Shown here piece by piece: positions 1-11,714 of a stretch of 64,000 bases of DNA; the first letter of the stretch is position 1, and every line of letters begins with the position of its first letter. The stretch comes from Phascolarctos cinereus (taxonomy: Eukaryota; Chordata; Mammalia; Diprotodontia; Phascolarctidae), in contig NW_018344008.1 in NCBI RefSeq assembly GCF_002099425.1, positions 14,012,001-14,076,000 of the forward strand, given 5' to 3'. The notes beneath the pieces are model-generated. The model searched no databases. It saw only the letters and a list, made by a program, of their open reading frames with translations, and was not told the DNA's origin. The translations under genes were made by a program, and so were the position numbers.

Positions 1-585
1 AAAAGGCACATGGATGAATAACTACTTGGGTATTTTTCATTAGAAATTTTACTAGAGGCAACATAGTCATGTTAAAAAGACTTGGAATTTTTTGTCTATG
101 GAAATTTTTCTCAAAAGTCCTTCAGGTGGAAAGGAACTATTACATATTTTAAATTCTACTTTCCTTAAACAGTCTCATAGAAATGACTGACTCTAAGGCA
201 GGAAGGATATGGGGAGAGGAGAAGAAAGAACAGGTCATTTGAGACTTGAAAAGATAATTTTTAAACTGTTCAAACTGTTAGATAACCAGGGAATATGAGG
301 GTGCTTTCCTGGAGGTACCGGAGGTAATATGAAAATAGCCAGCTTTTGGTCTTGCCAGGGATTTTCAGTCTGGCTGGAAGTTTGAGTTCCATCTCATATA
401 CAAAGGTGTGGGAAAATAGACTGCAACATATTTTAACTTAACACTGATATCAGAGAAGGAATACATTTATAGAGGCCTGGAACTGATCTCTTAAAATGAA
501 TGATAAATGAGAGACAGAGTCCAATTGTCAGGATGGGACACATCAAAAGCCATTACATAATGACAGCTGATGACAACAGCCATTC
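1..585. other. Unassigned AT-rich DNA
   Basis: No repeat family, coding frame or RNA gene is recognisable here. Composition is ordinary AT-rich intergenic sequence. Confidence 0.5.
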
Positions 586-611
586 AGAGAGAGAGAGAGA
601 GAGAGAGAGAA
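586..611. repeat. (GA)n microsatellite
   Basis: A pure GA dinucleotide run of about 26 bases, the first of three GA tracts in the window. Confidence 0.95.
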
Positions 612-1743
612 AATGAAATTGCTGACTTTACAGTTTTTGTAGGGGGAAAAACATGACCTCAGTTCTCCAGGGGAGAACATACAAAAGTATGCCAAAGCAG
701 AAAAAAGTACCAAGATTTATTGAGAGCCAGATGGACTAACAAAAAGAGATATGACATAATTTAGGATGGCCCTTTCAAAAGGGCTATTTTTCTCATGTAA
801 TTAGGGAAAAGGTAACATAAAATCTGAAGTAAAAGCAATAAGGTAAACAAAAAAAAGGAAACATAAAAAGCTCTCCAATCCTAATTATGTTTTATGCTTT
901 CATTTCTATTACTAGAAATAATGTCCACTTAAATCTATCTACTATATGATGGGAAAGAGGTTAATTTGCCCTATCCAAAAACAATGGGCATAAGTACCAT
1001 AAGGGGTAGCAAAACATTTGGGAGAGAAACCTGCAATGAGAGTAAAGAAAACACTCTAATTGCTGGCAGAGGAGTGTCAAATAAAAAATAAGCCTCTGAC
1101 CTAAATTTATTAGGAAAAGAAAATTCATTTCTAAAAAATCAGAAGTAACAACATCAAGATAAGATAATTAACAATAATAATTAGAAATATGAATTATTCT
1201 ACTAAGATTATTATTTTAATAATTGTGAATTCCAAACCTCTTACAATGAGCTTGACAGTTATGTGTATAGATATAGATATAGATACTATACACAGATATA
1301 TAAATATATAGGTATACTTCCTATATCAGAAGAAAGTTTTAAGATATTATATAATGTGTTTCATCAATGAGTCTCTCATAGAGCTAAGTAAACATTTATA
1401 CTATTGGTGTATGTAAATAGACAAAAGATAATATTTTGAGATTATGAGTAATTATAAAATATATTCTTCAGAAAATGGATTCTAACACTATAAAATCATC
1501 TCACTTTAACATTCTTCTTATAAGGTTCCCAGCTTCAATAGAGGAAAAAGGGTCAAAATTACCTTGATTTCCCAAGAAAATTAGGGTCATTACATTCTTT
1601 AAAAAGATCAAATTCATTCATTCAGTCAGTCAATGAATATTTATTGACCTATAACATTCCTCTTTTCTCATAGAAAGTCACTTTTCCCTGCTACCTGGTT
1701 AATCCGTACCTACATTGTCATTCTGAAGTAGGATAAAAAAAAT
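612..1743. other. Unassigned AT-rich DNA
   Basis: No gene or clear repeat is seen. A short ATAGAT-like run lies near 1266-1290 and a weak L2-terminus-like scrap near 1615-1650, neither strong enough to call. Confidence 0.5.

Positions 1744-1821
<78 letters not shown>
1744..1821. repeat. (GA)n microsatellite
   Basis: Nearly pure GA repeat of about 78 bases with one AA interruption. Read on the other strand it yields a long Ser-Leu open frame that is not a gene. Confidence 0.97.
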
Positions 1822-1823
<2 letters not shown>

Positions 1824-1847
1824 AGAATAAGATCAAATAACAGAAAG

Positions 1848-2085
1848 GTTGCCCTCCAATAGTGCAGAGAAAGCTGGCCTTGGAGGCAGGAATATGTCAC
1901 TTCAAGTCCTGCTTCTGACACATACTGGCTGAAAGATCTGGGCAAATCACTTAATTTTTCAGTGTTTCCCATAATTTTTAACACTATAAATTGCAGAGTT
2001 GCTACTATCAACTTTAGTAGAAGGCATTTTCTCATTGAGAGTTCCTCATACCAATGAAATCACAGGTCTGGTCGAAAAATAATTT
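1848..2085 (+). mobile_element. tRNA-derived CORE-like SINE, type A
   Basis: A SINE of about 240 bp. It has a tRNA-like head with the degraded box-B zone GGAGGCAGG followed by CTTCAAGTCC, a middle with GGGCAAATCACTTAA, and a 3' part ending in CAATGAAATCACAGGTC. The same family recurs in reverse near 20.5 kb and 47.6 kb. The head and middle are typical of mammalian CORE-SINEs; the particular 3' end I associate with marsupial SINEs, but the exact subfamily is not certain. Confidence 0.75.
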
Positions 2086-2635
2086 TTTAAGAAAATCTAT
2101 TTTGGTAAGAAGGACTAACCAGGTCAGACAATGGGTAGGACACAGGCATTCACTTCTTCCTATAACCTATGTACAGGTAATATGTAAAGTTTATTGCAAA
2201 GTATTTATCAAAGAATACCTCTCCTACTCTTTCTAATATTTTACACAAGTCCACAAACTATATATTTTGTAGCACTTAGTAGCAATGTTGTTTTGTTTTG
2301 TTTTTGACAAATATGCCTTTATAGCAAGCTATAATACTATTTTGCTGCATATTCCAGTAGGTCTAGGCCACTTTTGGAATTAGCTCTGGCAAATTAGGTA
2401 GCAAAGGTTTAAGACTGATCAGGGATCAAGATGGAGGAAAAGTATCTTACATTTCCTCATGGACTCTTAGCTACCATGACACAAAGTAAAATTCTGGACC
2501 ACAACTGAGCAAGTCTTTCATTACCTATATACACTTTAGGGAATTTAGCTAACCACATACACAGAATGTTTACATACATGCATACATGCGTGCATATAGT
2601 CATATATGCACATATATGCATTTGTGTATGTTGTT
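2086..2635. other. Unassigned DNA with short low-complexity runs
   Basis: No gene recognised. TTTTG runs near 2288-2305 and alternating purine/pyrimidine ATGCATAC-like sequence near 2570-2635 lead into the next SINE. Confidence 0.45.
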
Positions 2636-2852
2636 TGTTGTTCAGTTCTTCATTTCTTTTTGACTCTGTGTGACTCTTATGGGGTTTTCTTGGAGAAGAC
2701 ACTTCCTTCTCCACTAGATTAAGGTAAACAGAGGTAAAGTGACTTGCTCAGGATCATATAGCTATGGAGTGTCTGAGGCTAGATTTGAACTCAGGTCTTC
2801 CTGACTCCAGGTCCAGTGCTATATCCACTGAGCCACTTAGGTTTTCTCTCTC
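2636..2852 (-). mobile_element. MAR1-like SINE with RTE/BovB-like tail
   Basis: On the minus strand this runs from a tRNA-like head (reverse of CACTGAGCCACTTAGG at the right end) through TTTGAACTCAGG-type core to an RTE-like tail that reads TGTGTGACTCTTATGGGG on the plus strand. The tail matches the well-known 3' end of BovB/RTE LINEs (TGACTCTTCATGACCCC region), which is the feature of the marsupial MAR1 CORE-SINE family. It is moderately diverged and lacks part of the ATTTTACAGATGAGG block. Confidence 0.85.
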
Positions 2853-3045
2853 TCTCTCTGTATGCATATATGCACACATGTGTATGTAATATGCACATGT
2901 ATGTAACATATTACACATGCATGTGTAATTCATAAATAATACATAACATTATATACATATGTGTGTAATATACTACATACACATATATGTATATGTGTAT
3001 ATTATATGTGTACACATACATATATGCACACGCATACACACATAT
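2853..3045. repeat. TC then TATG/CATA low-complexity tract
   Basis: A short TC run is followed by about 180 bases of alternating TG, CA and TA motifs, a degenerate compound microsatellite at the 5' end of the preceding SINE. Confidence 0.8.
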
Positions 3046-5230
3046 TTAATTAAGCATTAAGATTTAGAGCACTGCAAGCTATTTTGAATTCCCATTGAAT
3101 TTCCTCCCTGAAGTCTGGGATCAAGTCTTCTTCTGTAATGTCAGTTACTACTGAATCCTGTGAACTGTAGGTATTGACTGACACCCAGACTTTATCTATG
3201 TGTATAATACACATTTAACGTCTAGAGTTAATGTTTATTATATGATATTACCAAAATATTAATATTAAATTCTGGAGTAACTTTATATATTTACAGACAC
3301 ATGTAGGTGTGGCTGAAAAAAAAATGGGAATTCACAAGTTCACAATGTTCAATTCCTCTCTTCTCCTAGTGTCATTATGGGGAAGAAGATCTTAAGACAA
3401 ATGCAAAGTATCAGCTCAAACAGAGCTGCTTTTTCTTTCTGAAAACAGCTGCCTTTATGGTTCACAGCTTCACTGGACAGAGGATGTAATTAAGGGTTTG
3501 CTTTAAAAGGCTTTCTATTCCAGCTTCCTGCTGCCTGTGGCAGAGTAAACAGGGATGATAATGGGAAGGAATTATTTAATGAGGCAAAGTAAATGATAAA
3601 ATCAACAGGAATAGAAAAGCAACATTTGCCTCAGATAAGAGGCAATGTCCATGGCTGGGTAATTGAGAGTTGATTGTGTATAAACACATCAGTGACACAA
3701 ACACACATCACTTACAATAACTCTATAGAGAGATACATGTTATTAGATTTCTGAAATATCCAGAACCCATATCATTTCAGGCTTTAAAAAGCAAAGGTAA
3801 GAATACTGAATTGAATCAGCAATCGATGTAGAAAGTTGGGTGATATGAGAGAAACAGATTAGACACCTTCTGCACACCTTTTGGCTGTGATTTGTCAGAT
3901 ACACATTGCAGAGAGCAGTAAGATGTTAATATCAATATAGAGTGTTCTACATATGAGAACTGGTCATACTGTTATTTTCCTTCTTCCTTGGGGAGCCTTC
4001 ATCTCAAGATGACTTTTAAATAGAAGCAAACCAGCCCTTCTGCAGAGACTGATTATCAATTTGCACCTCTGGCAAAGAAAGGCCTAGGCCTCTATTGTTT
4101 TGTTAATTGTCAATTTGCATCTTTGAAAGGTGTTGTATTTTTTCTTCTCCCTAGCAGGTTAAGACTAATTCTGTATGTTAATAAATATTATAAACACTTT
4201 CCTCAGAGATGAAGTTTGTTAAATATAAAAAGTATGCTATTATTGTTACTTTACTTTCCATTTCCCTCTCCTTAATTATATATCAGATTTTGAAGCAAAT
4301 TTGTCAAAACTAATTGAGCTTTCTCCCAATTAAAGAAAGATTCTTCAGATGGATTTCTTTTTGCTTCTCAAATAAATATTTAGACAAACTGCTAAAAAAA
4401 AAAAGTACCTGTTATTCACAATAACAAAAAAAGGTGGAGAATTGGTCCAACCACATGAACTACAGATTCCAGATTTAGACTCTTACTTCTTACTTATAAC
4501 CCTGAATGGATTATTTGAAAAAAGTCTGATCCACTGACTTTTCATTTGGTTCACTTGTGTAATAAAACAGTGTACTAAAAAATAATAAGGGCATAAAAGA
4601 AAAATATTAAAAATCTTAAAATCATAAGAAAAAACAGGAATCAAAATACAATGCATGTCAGAAAAAAAGAGACTTGTAAAATGACAATCATCACACTTTA
4701 GATAGACCTTAGAGAATAATATATTCTTAATAGACCTTGATTCACAAAGCTATAGTCTTTTTAGTATACTCGTCAAAGGAGATTTTCTAAAAAAAAAAAA
4801 CACTGCAAGTCTTCCCATATCTGATTGCTAGGTATAAACCACTAAGCCAAATATTAAATAAGTCAGAAATTTTGAGTGGAATTGATTGATGTTTAAAAGG
4901 ATCAAATAAAGCATATTTTTCCATTAGGAAGGAACAAAGATTGTTATGCGTTTTTGTTGATGTCTTTTGTTCTTACATCACATTAATTGTAGAATATATC
5001 CTTCCTCCTTCCCTACTAAATGTGCAGGAATTAGTGTTTTAAAAGGGTATTCCCCTAGTGTAAATGTGATAACAAATATTATATACAGATGAGCACAATA
5101 TTCTCAGTTTCTCAAATGCAAAACCTGCATAATAACATCTAGTTAACCATAAAAAGGAACAAAAATACATGTACTTCAAAATAATATAAATATGTGTTCT
5201 TGTTGCTTTTAAAAAAAATCATTGCTGGTT
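3046..5230. other. Unassigned, repeat-poor stretch
   Basis: About 2.2 kb without a recognisable transposon or coding exon, the longest repeat-poor run in the left part of the window. Two pieces, about 3360-3560 and 3980-4395, have non-random, motif-rich composition and are treated as candidate conserved non-coding DNA in the findings. The rest shows nothing. Confidence 0.45.
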
Positions 5231-8200
5231 CTGCATCTAGGAGCCAAGATGGCAGAGTAAGAAGTTTCTTTCACCTTCCCTTATTAGCTTCTAAAAGCCC
5301 ATAAAATATCAACCCAGGAAAATCCCTGGAATAGCTGTGCCAGCAGAAAGACAGGGCATAGCAATCCTGTGGCCCAGAAAGCTTGGGGGATTAACAGCAA
5401 AGGCCCCTCTCATTCTGGGGGAGGGAGAGCAGTATAGGTTGGGAGGCATCCCAGCAAGCCAGCAGAAAGCCTCACCTCAACATGCCAAGGGAGATCCTGA
5501 GACCCAGGTTGGTAGAGGAGGCAAGTGGGAACACCAGGACCCAGGATCAATGAATTAAGCAACTGAAAAAGCTAGAAAAGGAAGAAATTTAAAATCCCCA
5601 ATTAAATACCAAATTAGAAATTCTGAAAACCAAAGAAGAGATTAATAAAATTGAAATTAAGAAAACCATTGAACTAATAAATAAAACCAAGGGCTGGATT
5701 TATGAAAAAATAAAACAATAAAATAGAAAAACCTTTGGTTAATTTGGTTTAAAAAAAAAAAGAAAACCAAATTACCAGCATAAAAAATGAAAAGGATGAA
5801 TTCACTACCAATGAAGAGGAAATAAAAACAATAATTAGGAGCTATTTTGCCCAACTATATGCCAATAAATTTGACAACTTTTGTGAAATGGATCAATATT
5901 TACCAAATTATAAATTGCCCGGACTAACAGAAGAGGAAATAAAATACTTGAACAACTCCATTTCAGAAAAAGAAATTGAACAAGCCAGCAATGAACTCCC
6001 TAAGAAAAAATCTCCAGGGCCAAATGGATTTACAAATGAATTCTATCAAACACTTAAACAACAACTAATTCCAATATTATATAAACTATTTGGGAAAATA
6101 GGTGAAGAAGGAATCCTACCTAATTCTTTTTATGATACAAATATGGTACTGATACCTAAACTTGGAAAAGCCAAAACAGAGAAAGAAAAATATAGACCAA
6201 TTTCCCTAATGAATATAGATGTGAAAATTTAAAATAAAATATTGGCAAAGAGATTACAACAACTTATCTCAAGGATAATACACTATCACCAGCTAGGATT
6301 TATACCAGGAATACAGAGCTGGTTCAATATTAGGAAAGCTATCTCTTAATTGACCACATCAACAACAAAACTAACAGAAATCATATGATTATTTGAATAG
6401 ATGCCGAAAAAGTATTTAACAAAATACAACACCCATTCCTATTAAAAACACTAGAGAGCATAAGAACAAGTGGAGCATTCCTTGAAATTATAGGTAGCAT
6501 CTATTAAAAACCATCAGCAAGCATTATATGCAATGGAGATAAGCTAGAAGCATTTCCAACAAGATCAGGGTTGAAACAAGGATGTCCATTATCACTTCTG
6601 TTATTCAATATTGAACTAGAAATTTTAGCTTTAGCAATCAGAGAAGAAAAGGAAATTGAAGGAATTAGAATAGGCAGAGGAGAAACAAAGCTATCACTCT
6701 TTGCAGATGATATGATGGTATACTTAGAGAATCCTAGAGAATCAAGTAAAAAATACTTGAAATAATAAACAAATTTAGCAAAGTTGCAGGATATAAAATA
6801 AACCCACACAAATCATCAGCATTTCCATATATTACTAAGAAAGCCCAACAGCAAAGAGATAGAAAAAGAAATTCCATTTAATGTTACTGTAAACATTATA
6901 AGATATTTGGGAGTCTACCTGTCAAAACAAACTCAGGAACTATATTAACACAATTATAAAATACTTTTCACACAAATAAAGTCAGATCTAAATAATTAGA
7001 AAAATATCAGTTGCTCATGGCTAGGCTGAGCTAAAATAATAAAAATGAAAATTCCACCCAAATTAATCTACTTATTCAATGCCATATCAATCAAACTACC
7101 AAAAATTATTTTAGAGAGCTAGAAAAAAAAATTTTAAAATTCATCTGGAAGAACAAAAGGTCCAGAATATCAAGGAAACTAGTGAAAAGAAATGAAAGGG
7201 AAGTTGGCTTAGCTATACCAGATCTTAAATTGTATTATAAAGCAACAATCATCAAAATTACTTGTTACTGGCTAAGAAATGGACTGATGGATCATGGAAT
7301 AGGTTAGGTATGCAAGACACAATGGTCAATGACTGTAATAATCTACTATTTGATAAATCCTAAGACTCCAGCCTCTGGGATAAGAAATCACTATTTAACA
7401 AAAACTGCTGCAAAAACTGGAAAATAGTATGGCAGAAACTGGGCATAGACCAACATCTTACACCTTATATCACGATAAAGTCAAAATGGGTACAGGATTT
7501 AGATACAAACACTGATACCATAAGCAAACTAGGACAGCAAGGAATAGTTTACCTTTCAGATCTATGGAGAAGGGAAGAATTTATGACCAAACAAGAGCTA
7601 GAGAACATTATGAAGTACAAAATGGAGAATTTTGATTACATTAAAATGAAAAGTTTTTGCACAAACAAAGCCAATGCAACCAAGATTAGGAAGGAAGCAG
7701 AAAACTGGGAAAGAATTTTTACAGACAGTATCTCTGATAAAGGCCTCTTTTCTAAAACATATAGAAAATGGAGTCAGATTTATACTAATACAAGTCATTC
7801 TCCAATTGATAAATGGTCAAAGGATATGAACAGGTAGTTTATCTATAGCCATATGAAAGAATGCCCTAAATCACTGTTGACTACAGAAATGCACATCAAA
7901 ACAACTCTTAGGTATCACATCACACCTATCAGATTGGCTAACATGACAAAACAGGAAAATGATGAATGTTGGAGAAGATGTGGAAAATTGGAACACTAAT
8001 GCATTGTTGGTAGAGTTGTGAACTGATCCAATCATTCTGGAGAGCGTTTTGGAACTATGCCCAAAGGGCTGTAAGATTGTGTATATCCTCAGACCCAGCA
8101 ATACCACTTCTAGCGCTGTATCTCAAAGAAATTATAAAAATGGGAAAAGGACCCACATGTACAAAAATATTTATAGCAGCTCTTTTTGTGGTGGCAAAGA

Positions 8201-8762
8201 ATTAGAAATTGAGGGCCATGGCTGACAAGTTGTGGTATATGAATGTAATGGAATACTATTGTGCTATAAGAAATGATGAGCAGGAGGGTTTCAGAAAAAC
8301 CTGGAAAGACTTGTATGAACTGATGCTGAGTGAAGTGAACAGAAACAGGAGAGCATCGTACACAGTAACAGCAACATTGTATAATGATCAACTTTGATAA
8401 ACTTGGCTCTTCTCAGCAACATAATGATCTAAGACAATTCCAAAAGACTCATGATAGAAAATGGTATCCACATCCAGAGAAAGAACTATGGAATCTGAAT
8501 GCAGATGGAAGCATACTATTTGCTCTCCTTTTCTTTTGCTGTTTTGTTTTATTGCTTCGTCCTCATGGTTCCTCCCATTAGTTCTAATTTTTCTTTACAT
8601 CGTGACTAATGGGAAAATATGCTAATATGAATGTATAAGTAGGGTCTATATCAGATTGCACACCATCTTGGGGAGGGGGAAGGGAAATAATGGGGAGAAA
8701 ATTTAAAAGTCAAAATCTTATAAAGGTAAATATTGAAAACTAAAAATTAATAAATATTTTTA
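5231..8762 (+). mobile_element. L1 LINE, plus strand, internally deleted
   Basis: The 5' end carries the marsupial L1 leader (GGAGCCAAGATGGCAGAG from 5240). At 5544/5545 the leader joins directly to the middle of ORF2, upstream of the reverse transcriptase, so ORF1 and the endonuclease half of ORF2 are missing; compared with the L1 at 10-16 kb about 2.1 kb of L1 body is absent. RT and C-terminal ORF2 parts follow, then a 3' UTR with a G-rich block near 8670-8690 and an AATAAATATT-type terminus rather than a clean poly(A). No convincing target duplication was found. Confidence 0.93.
5548..8397 (+). pseudogene. L1 ORF2 remnant (RT and C-terminal region)
   Basis: Three frame pieces match L1 ORF2 in order. 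5888-6232 is the N-terminal RT with [12 protein letters not shown] and NMVLIPK...YRPISLMN. 6571-6765 has KQGCPLS and the catalytic FADD at 6700-6711. 7583-7837 and 8209-8397 belong to the C-terminal region, with WYMNVMEYY. Stops and frameshifts separate them (for example the stop at about 6230 and the break after 6765), and the endonuclease domain is absent, so no active ORF2 protein can be made. In intact elements this protein nicks target DNA and reverse-transcribes L1 RNA. Confidence 0.9.
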
Positions 8763-9170
8763 AAACATCATCATCTGTAAACTTAACCCTTAAATAATAA
8801 TGAAAATATCATGTAAAAATTATTGTTCAATGAAGAAACCAAGTGATGCACTGAGTCTGATGGACTCCTCTTGGAGGGGAGGTCAGAAGGCGAGAAAGTT
8901 AATTCTTTTTAATTTCTCTTAGGGAGACTAAGGATGCTGGATCATCTGAGCAGGGGAGTTTCTGAGATGCTAAAGTGTTAGCATTAAGTAGGGCACCACT
9001 GTGGTGAACTACTACTGGAAGCAGAGAGTCATCTGTGTGGGGTTGAAACTGTTTAGGTCATAAAGTGAACAGAACAAAGCTTCTGTGCCTATCAGTACAA
9101 TCAACTGTGGATCAGGGCTGTAAATGGCTGCTGTATTTCCAGCCTGGGTGAAATCAGGAGACTAGGTTGA
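8763..9170. other. Unassigned spacer between two L1 elements
   Basis: About 400 bp with no recognised repeat or gene; it separates the two plus-strand L1 regions. Confidence 0.45.
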
Positions 9171-9262
9171 AGGAGAAGTAGAAGGAAAAGGAAAAGGTGG
9201 AGATGAGGAGGAAGAGGAAGAAGAAGTATAAGTAAAAAAGGAAGAGGAGGAGGAGAAGGGAA
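9171..9262. repeat. Purine-rich GAA/GGA tract
   Basis: Nearly uninterrupted G and A residues on the plus strand, a degenerate GAAGAG repeat. Confidence 0.85.
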
Positions 9263-9296
9263 GAAGCCTAAGAATGTATCTAATCCTTCCTTGAAG

Positions 9297-9297
<1 letters not shown>

Positions 9298-9341
<44 letters not shown>
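9298..9341. repeat. (TAA)n microsatellite
   Basis: About fourteen AAT/TAA units. It directly abuts the 3' end of a minus-strand MIR, the usual origin of such AT-rich tails. Confidence 0.95.
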
Positions 9342-9342
<1 letters not shown>

Positions 9343-9565
9343 CAAAGATAGCTAGCATTTGTATAAAGTTTTATGGTTTGCAAAGCACTTTCCATTGAGT
9401 TGATTCTCATAAGAATGCTCTGAAATAGGTGTAATTATCAACCCAATTTTAAAGATAAGGAAAGACTTGTCCAGAATCACATAGCTATTGAATGTATGAC
9501 GTGAGATTAGAACACAGGTCTTTCCAACTCCATCTTCATCACTATCAACTATGCCTACTTAGCTG
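9342..9565 (-). mobile_element. MIR SINE
   Basis: On the plus strand the sequence reads TAGCTAGCATTTGTATA, then GATTCTCATAAGAATGCTCT, an AAGATAAGGAAA block and CAGAATCACATAGCTATT. This is the reverse complement of a MIR CORE-SINE from its 3' end to its tRNA-like head. Confidence 0.85.
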
Positions 9566-9814
9566 TTAAACTGAAGATAATGTTTTGAAACATTTAATTG
9601 ATTCTTTTTGTTTTTATAACACTGTCACTTCCTAACCAATAGAACCCATTCTTATAATAAAGAAAAATAAGTAACTGAAACAAACTGTGCTATTTGATAA
9701 TTCTTATCCTTGGCCACCATTTCTCTATGGAGAATGAGAGAAGAATGTTTCATCATGTTTCCTCTGGAACCAGGATTATAAATTTTGTATAACCTGAATT
9801 CCGTTGTCTTTTAG

Positions 9815-10059
9815 TGTGGTTTTCATTTACATTATTGTAGTTATTTTGTACACTATCATCCTCATCCTACTTTCCAGGCTTTCTATTAGATCATATAACT
9901 GCTACATGTCTCTCTGAATTCACCATGTTCATCATTCCTTATGATACACTATTATTCCAGCATACCCATACACCACAATTTGTTCAATTATACCCCTCAT
10001 TTATGGATGCTATGTTTTCAGATTTTTGTTGTTATTTTGCTAGCAAAAAAATGTTGCTG
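9815..10059 (-). mobile_element. Old L1 fragment, left part (split)
   Basis: Minus-strand L1, 3' UTR and ORF2 C-terminal end. Markers on the plus strand are ACTATTATTCCAGCATACCC and CACCACAATTTGTTCAATTA, the reverse of the ORF2 C-terminal coding region. It stops at the left target duplication of the younger L1 and continues at 16066. Confidence 0.8.
10045..10059 (+). repeat. Target-site duplication of the L1 at 10060-16050, left copy
   Basis: AAAAAAATGTTGCTG here and AAAAGAATGTTGCTG at 16051-16065 match at 14 of 15 positions and bracket the element. The old L1 reads continuously when the two copies are collapsed. Confidence 0.85.
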
Positions 10060-10847
10060 ATTTTTGCAACTTCTTGGAGCCAAGATGGTGGGAGCCATAT
10101 TCACCTCCAAACAACCATAACATCCCCAAACATTCTGGAATAGGAGAACCAGCAAAAAGATGGGAAGAAAAAAATCTTGAGCCCAAGAAACTTGAAAGAT
10201 CAGCAGGAAAGTTCTGTCTCACTCAGGTGAAAGGGGAGCACAGTCCAGAACAGGAAGCATCCCAGCAAGTCAGCATCAAGTCTCACCTCAGCAAAGCAAC
10301 AGTAGATCCCAAGCCCCAGTGCAGGGGAGCAGGCAAACACCAATACCCAGACCCTCCATATGCCTCAGCATAGCAGGGGAACAGCAGACTGCAGCTCTGA
10401 GAACTACCACTTGCTTCAGGTGTAGTCCCAGGCAAACAGGCAACCTCCAGTGCCTGACCTCCAGATGGTTCAGTGTAGCTTGTGGAGATGCAGAAACACT
10501 TCACCAGCCTCAACACACACCAGACACCACCACCAGGACCCCAGCTCAGCACCAGGTAAGCTGCCAGACCCCTATGGCCTCCAGCTGCTCCAGCCACCAT
10601 ATATACTCCCTACCCCACCCTTTCAGTGAAGCACGAGACATGAGGGTCCCCCATGGGCCTCAGGGCAACAGCAGTACAGAACCAGGTAAAGAGCCCCTTC
10701 CACTCTAGGAGCAGAGCTCAACTTTAAAAGAAAGGGAAAAGGCCAAAAAAAAAAAGAGCAAAAAAATGAGCAAAAAAAATCTGACCATATAAAGCTATTA
10801 TGGTGACAGGGAAGATCAAGACACAAACTCAGAAGAGGACAACAATG

Positions 10848-11290
10848 TCAAAACACATATGGGCAAAACCCCAAAGCAAAATAGGAAGTGGCCTCAAGCC
10901 CAGAAAGAACTTGTGGAAGAGCTCAAAAAGGAACTTCAAAATCATATAAGAGAGGTAAAAGAAAAATTGTTTTGTTTTTAGGCAATTGGGGTTAAGCGAC
11001 TTGCCCAGGGTCACACAGCTAGTAAGTGTCAAGTGTTTTGGTCTGAGGCCAGATTTGAACTCAGGTCCTCCTGATTTCAGGGCCAGTGCTCTATCCACTG
11101 CACCACCTAGCTGCCCTGTAAAAGAAAAATTGGAAAGGCATGAGAGCAATGCAAGTGAATTATGAAGAGTCAGCATCTTGGAAGAAGAAAACAACTGCTT
11201 AAAAGGTACAATTGGCCAAATAGAAAAGAAAGTACAAAAGCTAATTGGGGAAAACAACCATTAAAAGTTAGAACTGGGCAACTGGAAGTT
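10848..11290 (+). pseudogene. L1 ORF1 remnant (coiled-coil part only)
   Basis: After removing the SINE at 10970-11117, the frame reads Lys/Glu/Gln-rich heptad-like sequence (KELVEELKKELQNHIREVKEKLERHE, then LEEENNCLKGTIGQIEKKVQKL). This is the coiled-coil region of ORF1p, the trimeric RNA-binding chaperone. It resembles the HAL1 ORF1 coiled coil at 51.2-51.6 kb (LKRKIGQMEKEVQKLTEEN). The RRM and C-terminal domains expected next are missing: the inter-ORF region follows straight away. In-frame stops are also present near 11162 and 11262. Confidence 0.75.
10970..11117 (-). mobile_element. WALLSI-like tRNA SINE in L1 ORF1
   Basis: Minus-strand SINE of about 148 bp: plus-strand TTTGTTTTTAGGCAATTGGG at the 3' end, CAGGGTCACACAGCTAGTAA in the core, and CACTGCACCACCTAGCTGCC at the head. 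Exact 15-bp target duplications GTAAAAGAAAAATTG lie at 10955-10969 and 11118-11132. It is close to family consensus, so it is younger than the L1 it interrupts. Confidence 0.95.
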
Positions 11291-11714
11291 GTTGACCATA
11301 GAGGGTCATACAACTAGGAGCAGAATTGGTGCAGAAGGAAGGGTGAAGTATAATGGGGTTAATTATTTCACATGAACAGGCACAGAAGACTTATGACAGT
11401 GGAGGGAAAGATAGGAGGATGAGTAATGGATATGGCTTGAACCTTACTCTCATCGGTATTAGCTCAAATAGGGAATAATACACAGAATCAATTGAATACA
11501 GAAATCTATTTTACCCCAACAGGGAAGTAGGAAGGGAGGAGATAAAGTAAAATGGTGGAGGGGGCGGGGAGGGACTGACAAAAGGGAGGCCAGATCTGAA
11601 GATCTGAGGAGGTGGCAGACAGACAGAAAACACTGATGAGGAGGGAAAGGGAAAAAGGAAAGAGAGGACAAACAGGAGGAAAAATAGGACAGAGGGAAAT
11701 ACACAGTTATCAAA

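Noticed and set aside
1718-2035. 105-residue open frame with a long Ser-Leu run
   Set aside because: Translation of the GA microsatellite joined to a SINE; no protein evidence.
1848-2085. tRNA gene
   Set aside because: Box-like words belong to a degenerate SINE head; no cloverleaf can be drawn. The same applies to the other SINE heads.
5210-8790. Target-site duplication for the first L1
   Set aside because: The A-rich sequences on both sides (near 5212 and 8758) share only short AT-rich words; no clear repeat of 10 bases or more.
9101-9410. Minus-strand frames of 82-85 residues with poly-Leu and poly-Ile
   Set aside because: Translations of the TAA microsatellite and the purine tract.
10319-10708. 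129-residue open frame
   Set aside because: Lies in the 5' leader of the L1 before ORF1, with no domain similarity; leader sequence is GC-richer and keeps chance frames open.
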